64,000 nucleotides of DNA from Pampus argenteus (GCA_036937835.1 CM072870.1:22715001-22779000); one strand, 5' to 3'; shown: positions 45,193-58,123, counted from the stretch's first letter. Notes: a model not told the origin generated them from the sequence alone. Program-made: numbers and translations.

Positions 45193-48100
45193 GTTACACT
45201 GTTAGAATGTTACAGTGTTAAAATGTTATAGTGTTATAGTCTTATAGTGTTAGAATGTTATAGTGTTATAGTGTTAGAATGTTATAGTGTTATAGTGTTA
45301 TAGTGTTACAGTGTTAGAATGTTATAGTGTTAGAATGTTATAGTGTTACAGTGTTACAGTGTTAGAATGTTTTAGTGTTAGAATGTTATAGTGTTGGAAT
45401 GTTATAGTGTTATAGTGTTAGAATGTTTTAGTGTTAGAATGTTATAGTGTTATAGTGTTACAGTGTTAGAATGTTATAGTGTTAGAATGTTTTAGTGTTA
45501 GAATGTTATAGTGTTACAGTGTTAGAATGTTTTAGTGTTAGAATGTTATAGTGTTATAGTGTTACAGTGTTAGAATGTTATAGTGTTATAGTGTTAGAAT
45601 GTTATAGTGTTACAGTGTTAGAATGTTTTAGTGTTAGAATGTTATAGTGTTATAGTGTTACAGTGTTAGAATGTTATAGTGTTACAGTGTTAGAATGTTA
45701 TAGTGTTATAGTGTTGGAATGTTATAGTGTTTTAGTGTTAGAATGTTATAGTGTTATAGTGTTACAGTGTTAGAATGTTATAGTGTTAGAATGTTTTACT
45801 GTTAGAATGTTATAGTGTTATAGTGTTACAGTGTTAGAATGTTATAGTGTTAGAATGTTTTAGTGTTAGAATGTTATAGTGTTGGAATGTTATAGTGTTA
45901 CAGTGTTAGAATGTTTTAGTGTTAGAATGTTATAGTGTTATAGTGTTACAGTGTTAGAATGTTATAGTGTTATAGTGTTAGAATGTTATAGTGTTAGAAT
46001 GTTATAGTGTTAGAATGTTATAGTGTTAGAATGTTATAGTGTTATAGTGTTACAGTGTTAGAATGTTATAGTGTTAGAATGTTATAGTGTTAGAATGTTA
46101 TAGTGTTATAGTGTTACAGTGTTATAGTGTTAGAATGTTATAGTGTTATAGTGTTACAGTGTTATAGTGTTATAGTGTTAGAATGGTATAATGTTGAAGT
46201 GTTATAGTGTTAGAATGTTATAGTGTTATAGTGTTAGAATGTTAGAATGTTATAGTGTTGGAATGATATAGTGTTATAGTGTTATAATGTTATAATGTTA
46301 TAGTGTTAGAATGTTTTAGTGTTAGAATGTTATAGTGTTAGAATGTTTTAGTGTTATAGTGTTATAGTGTTAGAATGTTATAGTGTTATAGTGTTAGAAT
46401 GTTATAGTGTTATAGTGTTATAGTGTTATAGTGTTAGAATGTTATAGTGTTGAAGTGTTATAGTGTTAGAATGTTATAGTGTTGAAGTGTTATAGTGTTA
46501 TAGTGTTATAGTGTTACAGTGTTAGAATGTTATAGTTTTAGAATGTTTTAGTGTTAGAATCTTATAGTGTTATAGTGTTAGAATGTTATAGTGTTATAGT
46601 GTTAGAATGTTATAGTGTTATAGTGTTAGAATGTTATAGTGTTGAAGTGTTATAGTGTTTTAGTGTTAGAATGTTATAGTGTTATAGTGTTATAGTGTTA
46701 GAATGTTATAGTGTTAGAATGTTATAGTGTTATAGTGTTACAGTCTTAGAATGTTATAGTGTTAGAATGTTTTAGTGTTAGAATGTTATAGTGTTATAGT
46801 GTTACAGTGTTAGAATGTTATAGTGTTATAGTGTTAGAATGTTATCGTGTTAGAATGTTATAGTGTTAGAATGTTATAGTGTTAGAATGTTATAGTGTTA
46901 GAATGTTATAGTGTTAGAATGTTTTAGTGTTATAGTGTTAGAATGTTACAGTGTTATAGTGTTATAGTGTTAGAATGTTACAGTGTTAGAATGTTTTAGT
47001 GATATAGTGTTAGAATGTTATAGTGTTAGAATGTTATAGTGTTAGAATGTTATAGTGATATAGTGTTAGAATGTTATAGTGTTATAGTGTTAGAATGTTA
47101 TAGTGATATAGTGTTAGAATGTTATAGTGTTATAGTGTTAGAATGTTTTAGTGTTATAGTGTTAGAATGTTATAGTGTTATAGTGTTAGAATGTTATAGT
47201 GTTATAGTGTTAGAATGTTATAGTGTTATAGTGTTAGAATGTTATAGTGTTATAGTGTTAGAATGTTATAGTGTTACAGTGTTAGAATGGTATAGTGATA
47301 TAGTGTTAGAATGTTTTAGTGATATAGTGTTCGAATGTTATAGTGTTATAGTGTTAGAATGGTATAGTGATATAGTGTTAGAATGTTATAGTGATATAGT
47401 GTTAGAATGTTATAGTGATATAGTGTTAGAATGTTATAGTGTTATAGTGTTAGAATGTTATAGTGATATAGTGTTAGAATGTTATAGTGTTATAGTGTTA
47501 GAATGGTATAGTGTTAGAATGTTATAGTGATATAGTGTTAGAATGTTATAGTGATATAGTGTTAGAATGTTATAGTGATATAGTGTTAGAATGTTATAGT
47601 GATATAGTGTTAGAATGTTATAGTGTTATAGTGTTAGAATGTTATAGTGATATAGTGTTAGAATGTTATAGTGTTATAGCGTTAGAATGTTATAGTGTTA
47701 TAGTGTTAGAATGTTATAGTGTTAGAATGTTATAGTGATATAGTGTTAGAATGTTATAGTGTTATAGTGTTAGAATGTTATAGTGATATAGTGTTAGAAT
47801 GTTATAGTGTTATAGTGTTAGAATGTTATAGTGATATAGTGTTAGAATGTTATAGTGTTATAGTGTTAGAATGTTATAGTGTTATAGTGTTAGAATGTTA
47901 TAGTGTTAGAATGTTATAGTGTTATAGTGTTAGAATGTTATAGTGATATAGTGTTAGAATGTTATAGTGTTATAGTGTTAGAATGTTATAGTGTTATAGT
48001 GTTACAGTGTTAGAATGTTATAGTGTTAGAATGTTTTAGTGTTAGAATGTTATAGTGTTATAGTGTTACAGTGTTAGAATGTTATAGTGTTAGAATGTTT

Positions 48101-51100
48101 TAGTGTTAGAATGTTATAGTGTTATAGTGTTACAGTGTTAGAATGTTATAGTGTTAGAATGTTTTACTGTTAGAATGTTATAGTGTTATAGTGTTACAGT
48201 GTTAGAATGTTATAGTGTTAGAATGTTTTAGTGTTAGAATGTTATAGTGTTGGAATGTTATAGTGTTACAGTGTTAGAATGTTTTAGTGTTAGAATGTTA
48301 TAGTGTTATAGTGTTACAGTGTTAGAATGTTATAGTGTTAGAATGTTTTAGTGTTAGAATGTTATAGTGTTAGAATGTTATAGTGTTATAGTGTTACAGT
48401 GTTACAGTGTTATAGTGTTATAGTGTTAGAATGTTATAGTGTTAGAATGTTATAGTGTTAGAATGTTATAGTGTTATAGTGTTACAGTGTTATAGTGTTA
48501 TAGTGTTAGAATGGTATAATGTTGAAGTGTTATAGTGTTAGAATGTTATAGTGTTATAATGTTAGAATGTTATAGTGTTGGAATGTTATAGTGTTATAGT
48601 GTTAGAATGTTATAATGTTATAGTGTTAGAATGTTTTAGTGTTAGAATGTTTTAGTGTTATAGTGTTATAGTGTTAGAATGTTATAGTGTTATAGTGTTA
48701 GAATGTTATAGTGTTATAGTGTTATAGTGTTAGAATGTTATAGTGTTATAGTGTTAGAATGTTATAGTGTTGAAGTGTTATAGTGTTAGAATGTTATAGT
48801 GTTGAAGTGTTATAGTGTTAGAATGTTATAGTGTTATAGTGTTATAGTGTTACAGTGTTAGAATGTTATAGTTTTAGAATGTTTTAGTGTTAGAATCTTA
48901 TAGTGTTATAGTGTTAGAATGTTATAGTGTTATAGTGTTAGAATGTTATAGTGTTATAGTGTTAGAATGTTATAGTGTTGAAGTGTTATAGTGTTAGAAT
49001 GTTATAGTGTTGGAATGTTATAGTGTTTTAGTGTTAGAATGTTATAGTGTTATAGTGTTACAGTCTTAGAATGTTATAGTGTTAGAATGTTTTAGTGTTA
49101 GAATGTTATAGTGTTATAGTGTTACAGTGTTAGAATGTTATAGTGTTATAGTGTTAGAATGTTATAGTGTTATAGTGTTAGAATGTTATAGTGTTAGCAT
49201 GTTTTAGTGTTATAGTGTTATAGTGTTAGAATGTTACAGTGTTATAGTGTTATAGTGTTAGAATGTTCCAGTGTTAGAATGTTTTAGTGATATAGTGTTA
49301 GAATGTTATAGTGTTAGAATGTTATAGTGATATAGTGTTAGAATGTTATAGTGTTAGAATGTTATAGTGTTAGAATGTTATAGTGATATAGTGTTAGAAT
49401 GTTATAGTGTTATAGTGTTAGAATGTTATAGTGTTATAGTGTTAGAATGTTATAGTGATATAGTGTTAGAATGTTATAGTGTTATAGTGTTAGAATGTTT
49501 TAGTGTTATAGTGTTAGAATGTTATAGTGTTATAGTGTTAGAATGTTATAGTGTTATAGTGTTAGAATGTTATAGTGTTACAGTGTTAGAATGGTATAGT
49601 GATATAGTGTTAGAATGTTTTAGTGATATAGTGTTAGAATGTTATAGTGTTATAGTGTTAGAATGGTATAGTGATATAGTGTTAGAATGTTATAGTGATA
49701 TAGTGTTAGAATGTTATAGTGATATAGTGTTAGAATGTTATAGTGTTATAGTGTTAGAATGTTATAGTGATATAGTGTTAGAATGTTATAGTGTTATAGT
49801 GTTAGAATGGTATAGTGTTAGAATGTTATAGTGATATAGTGTTAGAATGTTATAGTGATATAGTGTTAGAATGTTATAGTGATATAGTGTTAGAATGTTA
49901 TAGTGATATAGTGTTAGAATGTTATAGTGTTATAGTGTTAGAATGTTATAGTGATATAGTGTTAGAATGTTATAGTGTTATAGCGTTAGAATGTTATAGT
50001 GTTATAGTGTTAGAATGTTATAGTGTTAGAATGTTATAGTGATATAGTGTTAGAATGTTATAGTGTTATAGTGTTAGAATGTTATAGTGATATAGTGTTA
50101 GAATGTTATAGTGTTATAGTGTTAGAATGTTATAGTGATATAGTGTTAGAATGTTATAGTGTTATAGTGTTAGAATGTTATAGTGTTATAGTGTTAGAAT
50201 GTTATAGTGTTAGAATGTTATAGTGTTATAGTGTTAGAATGTTATAGTGATATAGTGTTAGAATGTTATAGTGTTATAGTGTTAGAATGTTATAGTGTTA
50301 TAGTGTTACAGTGTTAGAATGTTATAGTGTTAGAATGTTTTAGTGTTAGAATGTTATAGTGTTATAGTGTTACAGTGTTAGAATGTTATAGTGTTAGAAT
50401 GTTTTAGTGTTAGAATGTTATAGTGTTATAGTGTTACAGTGTTAGAATGTTATAGTGTTAGAATGTTTTACTGTTAGAATGTTATAGTGTTATAGTGTTA
50501 CAGTGTTAGAATGTTATAGTGTTAGAATGTTTTAGTGTTAGAATGTTATAGTGTTGGAATGTTATAGTGTTACAGTGTTAGAATGTTTTAGTGTTAGAAT
50601 GTTATAGTGTTATAGTGTTACAGTGTTAGAATGTTATAGTGTTAGAATGTTTTAGTGTTAGAATGTTATAGTGTTAGAATGTTATAGTGTTATAGTGTTA
50701 CAGTGTTACAGTGTTATAGTGTTATAGTGTTAGAATGTTATAGTGTTAGAATGTTATAGTGTTATAGTGTTACAGTGTTATAGTGTTATAGTGTTAGAAT
50801 GGTATAATGTTGAAGTGTTATAGTGTTAGAATGTTATAGTGTTATAATGTTAGAATGTTATAGTGTTGGAATGTTATAGTGTTATAGTGTTATAATGTTA
50901 TAATGTTATAGTGTTAGAATGTTTTAGTGTTAGAATGTTTTAGTGTTATAGTGTTATAGTGTTAGAATGTTATAGTGTTATAGTGTTAGAATGTTATAGT
51001 GTTATAGTGTTATAGTGTTAGAATGTTATAGTGTTATAGTGTTAGAATGTTATAGTGTTGAAGTGTTATAGTGTTAGAATGTTATAGTGTTGAAGTGTTA

Positions 51101-53190
51101 TAGTGTTAGAATGTTATAGTGTTATAGTGTTATAGTGTTACAGTGTTAGAATGTTATAGTTTTAGAATGTTTTAGTGTTAGAATCTTATAGTGTTATAGT
51201 GTTAGAATGTTATAGTGTTATAGTGTTAGAATGTTATAGTGTTATAGTGTTAGAATGTTATAGTGTTGAAGTGTTATAGTGTTGAAGTGTTATAGTGTTA
51301 GAATGTTATAGTGTTGGAATGTTATAGTGTTTTAGTGTTAGAATGTTATAGTGTTATAGTGTTACAGTCTTAGAATGTTATAGTGTTAGAATGTTTTAGT
51401 GTTAGAATGTTATAGTGTTATAGTGTTACAGTGTTAGAATGTTATAGTGTTATAGTGTTAGAATGTTACAGTGTTATAGTGTTATAGTGTTAGAATGTTC
51501 CAGTGTTAGAATGTTTTAGTGATATAGTGTTAGAATGTTATAGTGTTAGAATGTTATAGTGATATAGTGTTAGAATGTTATAGTGTTAGAATGTTATAGT
51601 GTTAGAATGTTATAGTGATATAGTGTTAGAATGTTATAGTGTTATAGTGTTAGAATGTTATAGTGTTATAGTGTTAGAATGTTATAGTGATATAGTGTTA
51701 GAATGTTATAGTGTTATAGTGTTACAGTGTTAGAATGTTATAGTGATATAGTGTTAGAATGTTATAGTGTTATAGTGTTAGAATGTTTTAGTGTTATAGT
51801 GTTAGAATGTTATAGTGTTATAGTGTTAGAATGTTATAGTGTTATAGTGTTAGAATGGTATAGTGATATAGTGTTAGAATGTTTTAGTGATATAGTGTTA
51901 GAATGTTATAGTGTTATAGTGTTAGAATGTTATAGTGTTGAAGTGTTATAGTGTTAGAATGTTATAGTGTTATAGTGTTATAGTGTTACAGTGTTAGAAT
52001 GTTATAGTTTTAGAATGTTTTAGTGTTAGAATCTTATAGTGTTATAGTGTTAGAATGTTATAGTGTTATAGTGTTAGAATGTTATAGTGTTATAGTGTTA
52101 GAATGTTATAGTGTTGAAGTGTTATAGTGTTAGAATGTTATAGTGTTGGAATGTTATAGTGTTTTAGTGTTAGAATGTTATAGTGTTATAGTGTTACAGT
52201 CTTAGAATGTTATAGTGTTAGAATGTTTTAGTGTTAGAATGTTATAGTGTTATAGTGTTACAGTGTTAGAATGTTATAGTGTTATAGTGTTAGAATGTTA
52301 TAGTGTTATAGTGTTAGAATGTTATAGTGTTAGAATGTTATAGTGTTAGAATGTTTTAGTGTTATAGTGTTATAGTGTTAGAATGTTACAGTGTTATAGT
52401 GTTATAGTGTTAGAATGTTACAGTGTTAGAATGTTTTAGTGATATAGTGTTAGAATGTTATAGTGTTAGAATGTTATAGTGATATAGTGTTAGAATGTTA
52501 TAGTGTTAGAATGTTATAGTGTTAGAATGTTATAGTGATATAGTGTTAGAATGTTATAGTGTTATAGTGTTAGAATGTTATAGTGTTATAGTGTTAGAAT
52601 GTTATAGTGATATAGTGTTAGAATGTTATAGTGTTATAGTGTTACAGTGTTAGAATGTTATAGTGATATAGTGTTAGAATGTTATAGTGTTATAGTGTTA
52701 GAATGTTTTAGTGTTATAGTGTTAGAATGTTATAGTGTTATAGTGTTAGAATGTTATAGTGTTATAGTGTTAGAATGGTATAGTGATATAGTGTTAGAAT
52801 GTTTTAGTGATATAGTGTTAGAATGTTATAGTGTTATAGTGTTAGAATGGTATAGTGATATAGTGTTAGAATGTTATAGTGATATAGTGTTAGAATGTTA
52901 TAGTGATATAGTGTTAGAATGTTTTAGTGTTATAGTGTTAGAATGTTTTAGTGATATAGTGTTAGAATGTTTTAGTGTTATAGTGTTAGAATGTTATAGT
53001 GTTATAGTGTTAGAATGTTATAGTGTTATAGTGTTAGAATGTTATAGTGATATAGTGTTAGAATGTTATAGTGATATAGTGTTAGAATGTTATAGTGTTA
53101 TAGTGTTAGAATGTTATAGTGTTAGAATGTTATAGTGATATAGTGTTAGAATGTTATAGTGTTATAGTGTTAGAATGTTATAGTGTTATA
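45193..53190. repeat. 8-kb octamer satellite with 2.3-kb higher-order structure
   Basis: About 1000 head-to-tail octamers, built almost entirely from a few variants: GTTATAGT, GTTAGAAT, GTTACAGT, GTTTTAGT, GATATAGT, GTTGGAAT and GTTGAAGT. Rare variants mark higher-order copies: GTTTTACT at 45793, 48161 and 50465, and CAGTCTTA at 46741, 49061, 51365 and 52197. The spacings are 2368, 2304, 2320, 2304 and 832 bp, all multiples of eight, so expansion has kept octamer phase. GATATAGT clusters in the third part of each higher-order copy. There are roughly three full copies and one truncated one. Open frames of up to 162 codons (repeat LECYSVIV) arise because three octamers make 24 bp without a stop; I do not call them genes. 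The array begins 290 bp upstream of the Ly6/uPAR start codon. Confidence 0.95.
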
Positions 53191-53365
53191 TTATACTGCC
53201 CTCTCCTGCTAAAAATAATCATTTACATGATAATAGGAAGTCCAGTCAAGTTCACTACTTCAGCCACAATTTATTGACCTGCTGGCACCACAGCAAAATT
53301 CACAACAAACTAAATTATTTTCTGCAAATGACTGTTATGTTTACAGGTGTATTCAATGCAACACC

Positions 53366-53512
53366 CTCAGGGAGGCGTCTTATTGATCTGCAGCATGACA
53401 ATGAGCCCAAACATCCATATAGAACTATCCTCACCTACAAGAAGGACGAGGAGTCCTGCAGCAGACGGTTTGTTCCTAACAGAGCTGATCTCAACATCAT
53501 GAAGTAACAAAA
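53366..53512 (+). pseudogene. Tc1/mariner-type transposase fragment
   Basis: The translation contains 'LQHDNEPKHPYRTI' then 'KKDEESCSRRFVPNRADLN', which lines up with the Tc1-like core 'QDNDPKH...' around the second catalytic Asp and the following 'SPDLNPIE' region. Only about 50 residues remain, the key PDLNPIE part is degraded, and no terminal inverted repeats are visible. It is a dead remnant of a common fish DNA transposon. Confidence 0.65.
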
Positions 53513-53544
53513 AAACAGAGGATTTTGTTACTTCATGATGTTGA
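53491..53544. repeat. perfect 22-bp hairpin inside the transposon remnant
   Basis: The arm 53491-53512 (starting TCAACATCATGAAG) is followed by a 10-nt loop and its exact reverse complement at 53523-53544. The loop-side word AAAACAGAGGATTTTGT is also repeated directly at about 53513 and 53553. Confidence 0.9.
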
Positions 53545-53674
53545 AGTGACATAAAACAGAGGATTTTGTACTGAAAAGACTTTGGAAGATACCCTAACTC
53601 AGGCTGCTGCAGCATCGCATTAACTTCAAATAAATCATAAACTATATTGAAAGCACAGGAATTAGAAAGAGATC

Positions 53675-53790
53675 TTTAAATGGTCAGTCTGAACAGGGGG
53701 AATAATCACAGCAAGAAAAAAACGGTTTGAGTCTTCATTTTGGCACCTAAGACAGAAAAAATTGTGAACTTCTCCTTTAAATCATATTTT
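53675..53790 (+). repeat. interspersed repeat, copy 2 (3' part only)
   Basis: 'ggtcagtctgaacaggggga' and 'atcacagcaagaaaaa' correspond to 'accagtatgaacaggagca' and 'attacagcaagtaaaa' in the copy at 34925-35290. Confidence 0.5.
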
Positions 53791-53940
53791 TGACTAAATT
53801 ATTTTTTTCTCTTATTATAATGTATGTATATGTATCTGTATATGCTATACTAATCATTTTCTCTTACTATCTTATGATTTCTATATATATTATGATTATA
53901 TTTTCCATTCTTAATGCAGGGTTTATTTTGCCATCCTGCG

Positions 53941-53948
53941 CCGGAAGT
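53941..53948 (+). promoter_or_regulatory. ETS-type site in the gpx7 promoter
   Basis: CCGGAAGT, the ETS-family consensus, lies 104 bp upstream of the gpx7 ATG in a TATA-less context. Such sites often mark housekeeping transcription starts. Confidence 0.45.
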
Positions 53949-54051
53949 GTCGTCCTTCTTGGTAACTTGACTGTGGGACGGAAATCCTGTGGATCCTGTG
54001 TGATTGTTGGGAGCTTTCAGCGCTGATGTGTTGGCAGTGTGACTGTTGAAG

Positions 54052-55170
54052 ATGCTTCCCTGGTGGCTCACCGTCCTGCTGACTCTCATCAGCCTCGCTG
54101 AGAGCAAAGTCAAAGACTTGTATACCTTTAAAGTTGTAAACAGCAGAGGGAAGTTAGTGTCCCTGGAAAAATTCAGAGGTTCGGTAAGTTTTCAGCTTGA
54201 CTTATGCAGGTTTTATATGTTTTTTATTATATGTTTCATTCTCTGCATGTCAGCCGGCTGCATGAGTGATTGTTGCATGGAAATGTTTGTGTTTACCACT
54301 AAACATTTTGTCTGTAGATGTGATAAAACTTTAACACAGCGCTACAGAGGCGGATCTGGATGTCCCATCGTGTAGTTCTGCAAGCCTACGTGGCAACAGG
54401 CCTGCAGGAGCTTCTCAGAGTTTAGCTTCAGCTCACCACTCTTACTGTGTTGTACTAAAAGAGACTGTGGTTGGTGCACGACTGGTGAGGTTGTCTCCAT
54501 TCAACATTCAAAGCAAGTAAACTTTATTTCTATAAGACAGTGATACCATAAAACATATAGGTGCAACTTCAGCATAGAGAAATAAAACAAACAATTAAAA
54601 GATACACAGAAAATGCAATTAAAACATATTATTTTATATATTCAAGTTTTATTGTTTCAAATGTCAGATGCTTGTGTTCTGGATCCTATTTTAATTGATT
54701 TTAAATGTCTTTTTTGCCAAAACTAAATTTGGATTTATTCAACTCATCATAGTAAAAATGTTATTGTGACAATTAAATCATACGTATTTGCATGTTCTCA
54801 TCCACAATTATAATTGCATCAACAAGATTTTATTATAAATATTAGAAAACAAAGCATTTCTCTGTCCATAAACTGCATGTTTGCAGTTTTGGGCTTCAAC
54901 AGTTTCACATGAATTTTAAACCAAAACCATCCAGACTCATGCAAATCATCAGTATTATAATCTGGATAACCCTGATTAGCCTTAATCTGCTTACAATAGA
55001 ATAATACAGTTCATGACTTGGATTTTATTTAATGTGTCTGAACACACTGCAGGTATGTTTCTACAGTATTTGATGAACAATATCAGGAAAAGACACACAG
55101 TTTCTGTGATTTCAGTGTGAACAGTATACATGCATAAATCAGCACAGGTTCTCAAATATAGTACCTACAG

Positions 55171-55239
<69 letters not shown>

Positions 55240-57896
55240 ATAATGAATAATATCTCTTGAAGAGCATTTACTCGTTTAAATTACTTTATAGAAGCTACTT
55301 TAATGAGGTTTAGCTGTAAAAGGTTCAGGATTAAATTTCTATATTTTTCATATATTTTCTATATTTTATTTATCACTGTCCGTGTTTCCAGATTCTCACA
55401 GCTGTATATATAGTGATGTGTTGTTGGTTGTGAAGGATTCGGTGTCTATTTAGGATTTATATAATAACTATAATAACTCAGTGAGGGTTTCAGAGACGTC
55501 ACACGTGCTTCATCCTGACACTAGATGTCAGCACCAGTCTGTCATCTGAACGCGTGTGTGCTCTTTTCCTATTGACACGTATTAACCTGCACTAACACAC
55601 TCAACTGTTTCTATGCATGTGTACATGTACAGGTTCATCCGTGGCCTCTTCACTAACACCTAAAAAGGTAAACAACAACAACAACAACAACAACAGACAC
55701 ATTTATCTGATCACACGCATCGTTGGATTTTCAGAAACACGTCTGAACTGTTAGATGTTGCAGGTGATGTTGTCACTAAGGTAAACAGCAGATAATCTAT
55801 TAACAAGTATTGATAATTGATTAATATGGTTTTTAAGAAAATGACTCTGGTTTGTTAATTGAATATTGTTGTATTTTAAACTGGAGGTCAAACAGAACAA
55901 CTTGTGAACTTCTGGTAGTTTTTCACTGGTCTTTAACGATGTCTTTATGTCATTTTCCTGACGCACCAGCCTCCTTCTGGTGCGTCTGTGCAGCTGAAGC
56001 TGTGTTTGTGCAGATTTAAGCAGCACATTTTGGCATGAAATTGTGTTTGCAATAAAACCTGCTCAGATCACCTCATATGGCAGACGCTGGTCTGTTTTCG
56101 TGGCTTCAGTTGAACACCCTTCATTTATATTAACTTATGCTACTTGTTTTTTATTTACTGCAGATTAACATGGGAATATCTGGAGTGTCTGAATGTATAT
56201 TTTAGAAAGTTACTAAAAGTCAAAAGGTCAATTATCAATTCATTTAAATAATTGACTCATCATTTCGGTCATCAGCAAAGCAAATATGCCAAACATTTGC
56301 TTCTCAAATAGGATGATTTGCTGCTTGTTTTTATCAGATTATTGCAAATGAAATCTTTTTTTTTTAGTTTTGGTCCGATAAAAACAAGCAGATTAAAGAC
56401 ATCTTAATAGACTTTTTTGAAGCTGTGATGGTTGTTCTTCACTTCTTTTCTGTTTTGTAGAGTAAATAAAATGCTCTGCAGGTTAATAAATAATAGATAA
56501 TAAAAATAATTGTTAGTTGCAGCCTTTTCCTTTCACACATCTTTATATCTGAGATAAAAAACATGCTAAAAAAACAACTAACAGCATGTTCTGTCTTCCC
56601 TCATTCAGGGATGTTTGCATCTGATTGTTATTTTGTGTTTGACTGTCAGGACTTGTGTTACTTTAGTGTTTTACAGCATGTTTCTGTGGCTTTAGGTGTC
56701 CCTGGTGGTGAATGTGGCCAGTGAATGTGGCTTCACTGAGGAGCACTACCAAGACCTGCAGCAGCTCCAGCGGGACTTTGGTCCGTATCACTTCAATGTG
56801 CTGGCTTTCCCGTGCAACCAGTTTGGGCAGCAGGAGCCCGGCAGCGACAAGGAGATTGACAGCTTTGTGCGCAGAGTCTACGGAGTCTCCTTCCCTCTGT
56901 TCAGTAAAATCGCTGTGGTCGGAACTGGAGCCAACAACGTCTACAAGTACCTTGTTGGTGAGTCACTCAGCACTGTTGAAAACATGTAGAGGAAACAATG
57001 CACATATTGAACAGACACATGCAAACCCTGCAGGAAGAACATGATATCTAAGATCTCTTCCACTGTCTAAATGCCCTTTAACTATTTCAACTACCCTACA
57101 TGAGTGGACAATTGTTGTAATGTCACAGTGAACATGCAAAATATAAAAATATTATTTGAAATAACCTCAATAAGATATAAGACTCTTTCAGTAAGCTTTC
57201 CCAAAACATCTCTCCTCGAGGGGAATATCTCTGCTGGCAGGTTAGGACTCCTCTGGAGCTCCTTTCCAAAATATTTGCCCAGATGAGTAATTTCCTAATT
57301 TTTTTCCCCTAAATGCTTTTACTCTTTGTCCTAAAAGTAAAACAAGAATAAATCACTTGAAGAATTTCTGGCCTGTTAGGTGGAATTTCCTTTTCTGGGA
57401 TACTTGATAAATACAGGCTCAAGTTTCCAATTAACACAGTTTAAACTCATAAAAAAAAAGGAAAATTAAAGAAATATGAGCTTCTTACAACGTCCAAGAT
57501 CACACATAGAAAAGGAAAGTTACTGCACAAACTCATGGAGGTTGTAGGTTGGTTATTAGCGCTTCATGCACACAGCAACAAGCAGAAAGCAACAAAGTCA
57601 GCGTCACAGTTTGTTCACGAAACAGAAGACAGCAGAGAAGAAAACATGAAGATAAGAATGGAAAACACTGTTGTTTGCAGGAGTGTTTCTAAATCCGAAG
57701 GGCTTTTTTAATTTCATTTTCCTCTTCTGCAGAAACATCCGGGAAGGAGCCCGACTGGAATTTCTGGAAGTATCTTATTGATGTAAATGGAAAAGTGGTG
57801 GACGCATGGGGGCCGAATTATTCTGTCAAAGAAATCCGGCCCAAAATTGCTGAAATGGTGCGACAGATAATCTTAAAGAAGAAAGAAGAGCTGTAA
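54052..57896 (+). CDS. gpx7: glutathione peroxidase 7 (ER, cysteine type)
   Basis: Exons are 54052-54183, 56696-56957 and 57733-57896, totalling 558 bp, 185 aa. The protein opens with a signal peptide (MLPWWLTVLLTLISLAES). It has the GPx fold motifs 'NVASECGF' with peroxidatic Cys55 in place of selenocysteine, 'FPCNQFGQQEPGS' with Cys84, and 'DWNFWKYL' with Trp140 and Asn141. It ends in KEEL, a KDEL-like ER-retrieval signal. 'GKLVSLEKFRGSVSLVVN' and the C-terminus match GPX7 rather than GPX8, which has an N-terminal membrane anchor. GPX7 reduces ER peroxide and passes oxidation to protein disulphide isomerase. The ATG chosen is the one that starts the signal peptide. Because the codon is Cys, no SECIS element is needed. 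The adjacent tut4 supports orthology. Confidence 0.95.
55170..55237. repeat. poly(A) run followed by (TA)n
   Basis: About 30 A then about 18 TA units, in gpx7 intron 1. The A run resembles the tail of a retroposed element, but no element body is recognisable in front of it. Confidence 0.9.
56225..56525. repeat. diverged interspersed repeat ('ATTGATTA' family)
   Basis: 'gtcaattatcaattcattta' at one end and 'taataaaaataattgttagt tgcagcc' at the other resemble the ends of the 29690-29975 repeat. The interior differs strongly. Confidence 0.35.
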
Positions 57897-58123
57897 GCCG
57901 TCACTGCACAGCTGTATGAAATTTAAACACATTGCACATGAAGCAAAAGGGACAAACGCAACACATTTATGTTGTCAATACAATCTGACATAGTGAAAGC
58001 ACTGATTAAACACCACTATGTTTCAATGTCACGTTTTATATCATGCGTATGACAGTTTTATGCCAAAGAACTCCTGTTTCCCGTGTTATATGGATTATGT
58101 GTTTGTTTGTTTGTGATTTAAGG

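Larger units (their letters stand above)
54184..56695 (+). other. gpx7 intron 1
   Basis: Donor GTAAGT and acceptor TTTAG. It includes an A tract then TA tract (55170-55237), an AAC run (55671-55694), a diverged 'ATTGATTA' type repeat near 56225-56525, and a repeat-like stretch at 54505-54600 ('aagtaaactttatttctata'). No gene inside. Confidence 0.75.

Noticed and set aside
47039..47527. Long open frame encoding tandem LECYSVIV
   Set aside because: It is an automatic result of 8-bp satellite units grouped in threes; the same frame recurs in each satellite copy and has no gene context.
45193..53190. CRISPR-like array
   Set aside because: There are no unique spacers, the period is 8 bp, and the host is a vertebrate; it is a satellite.
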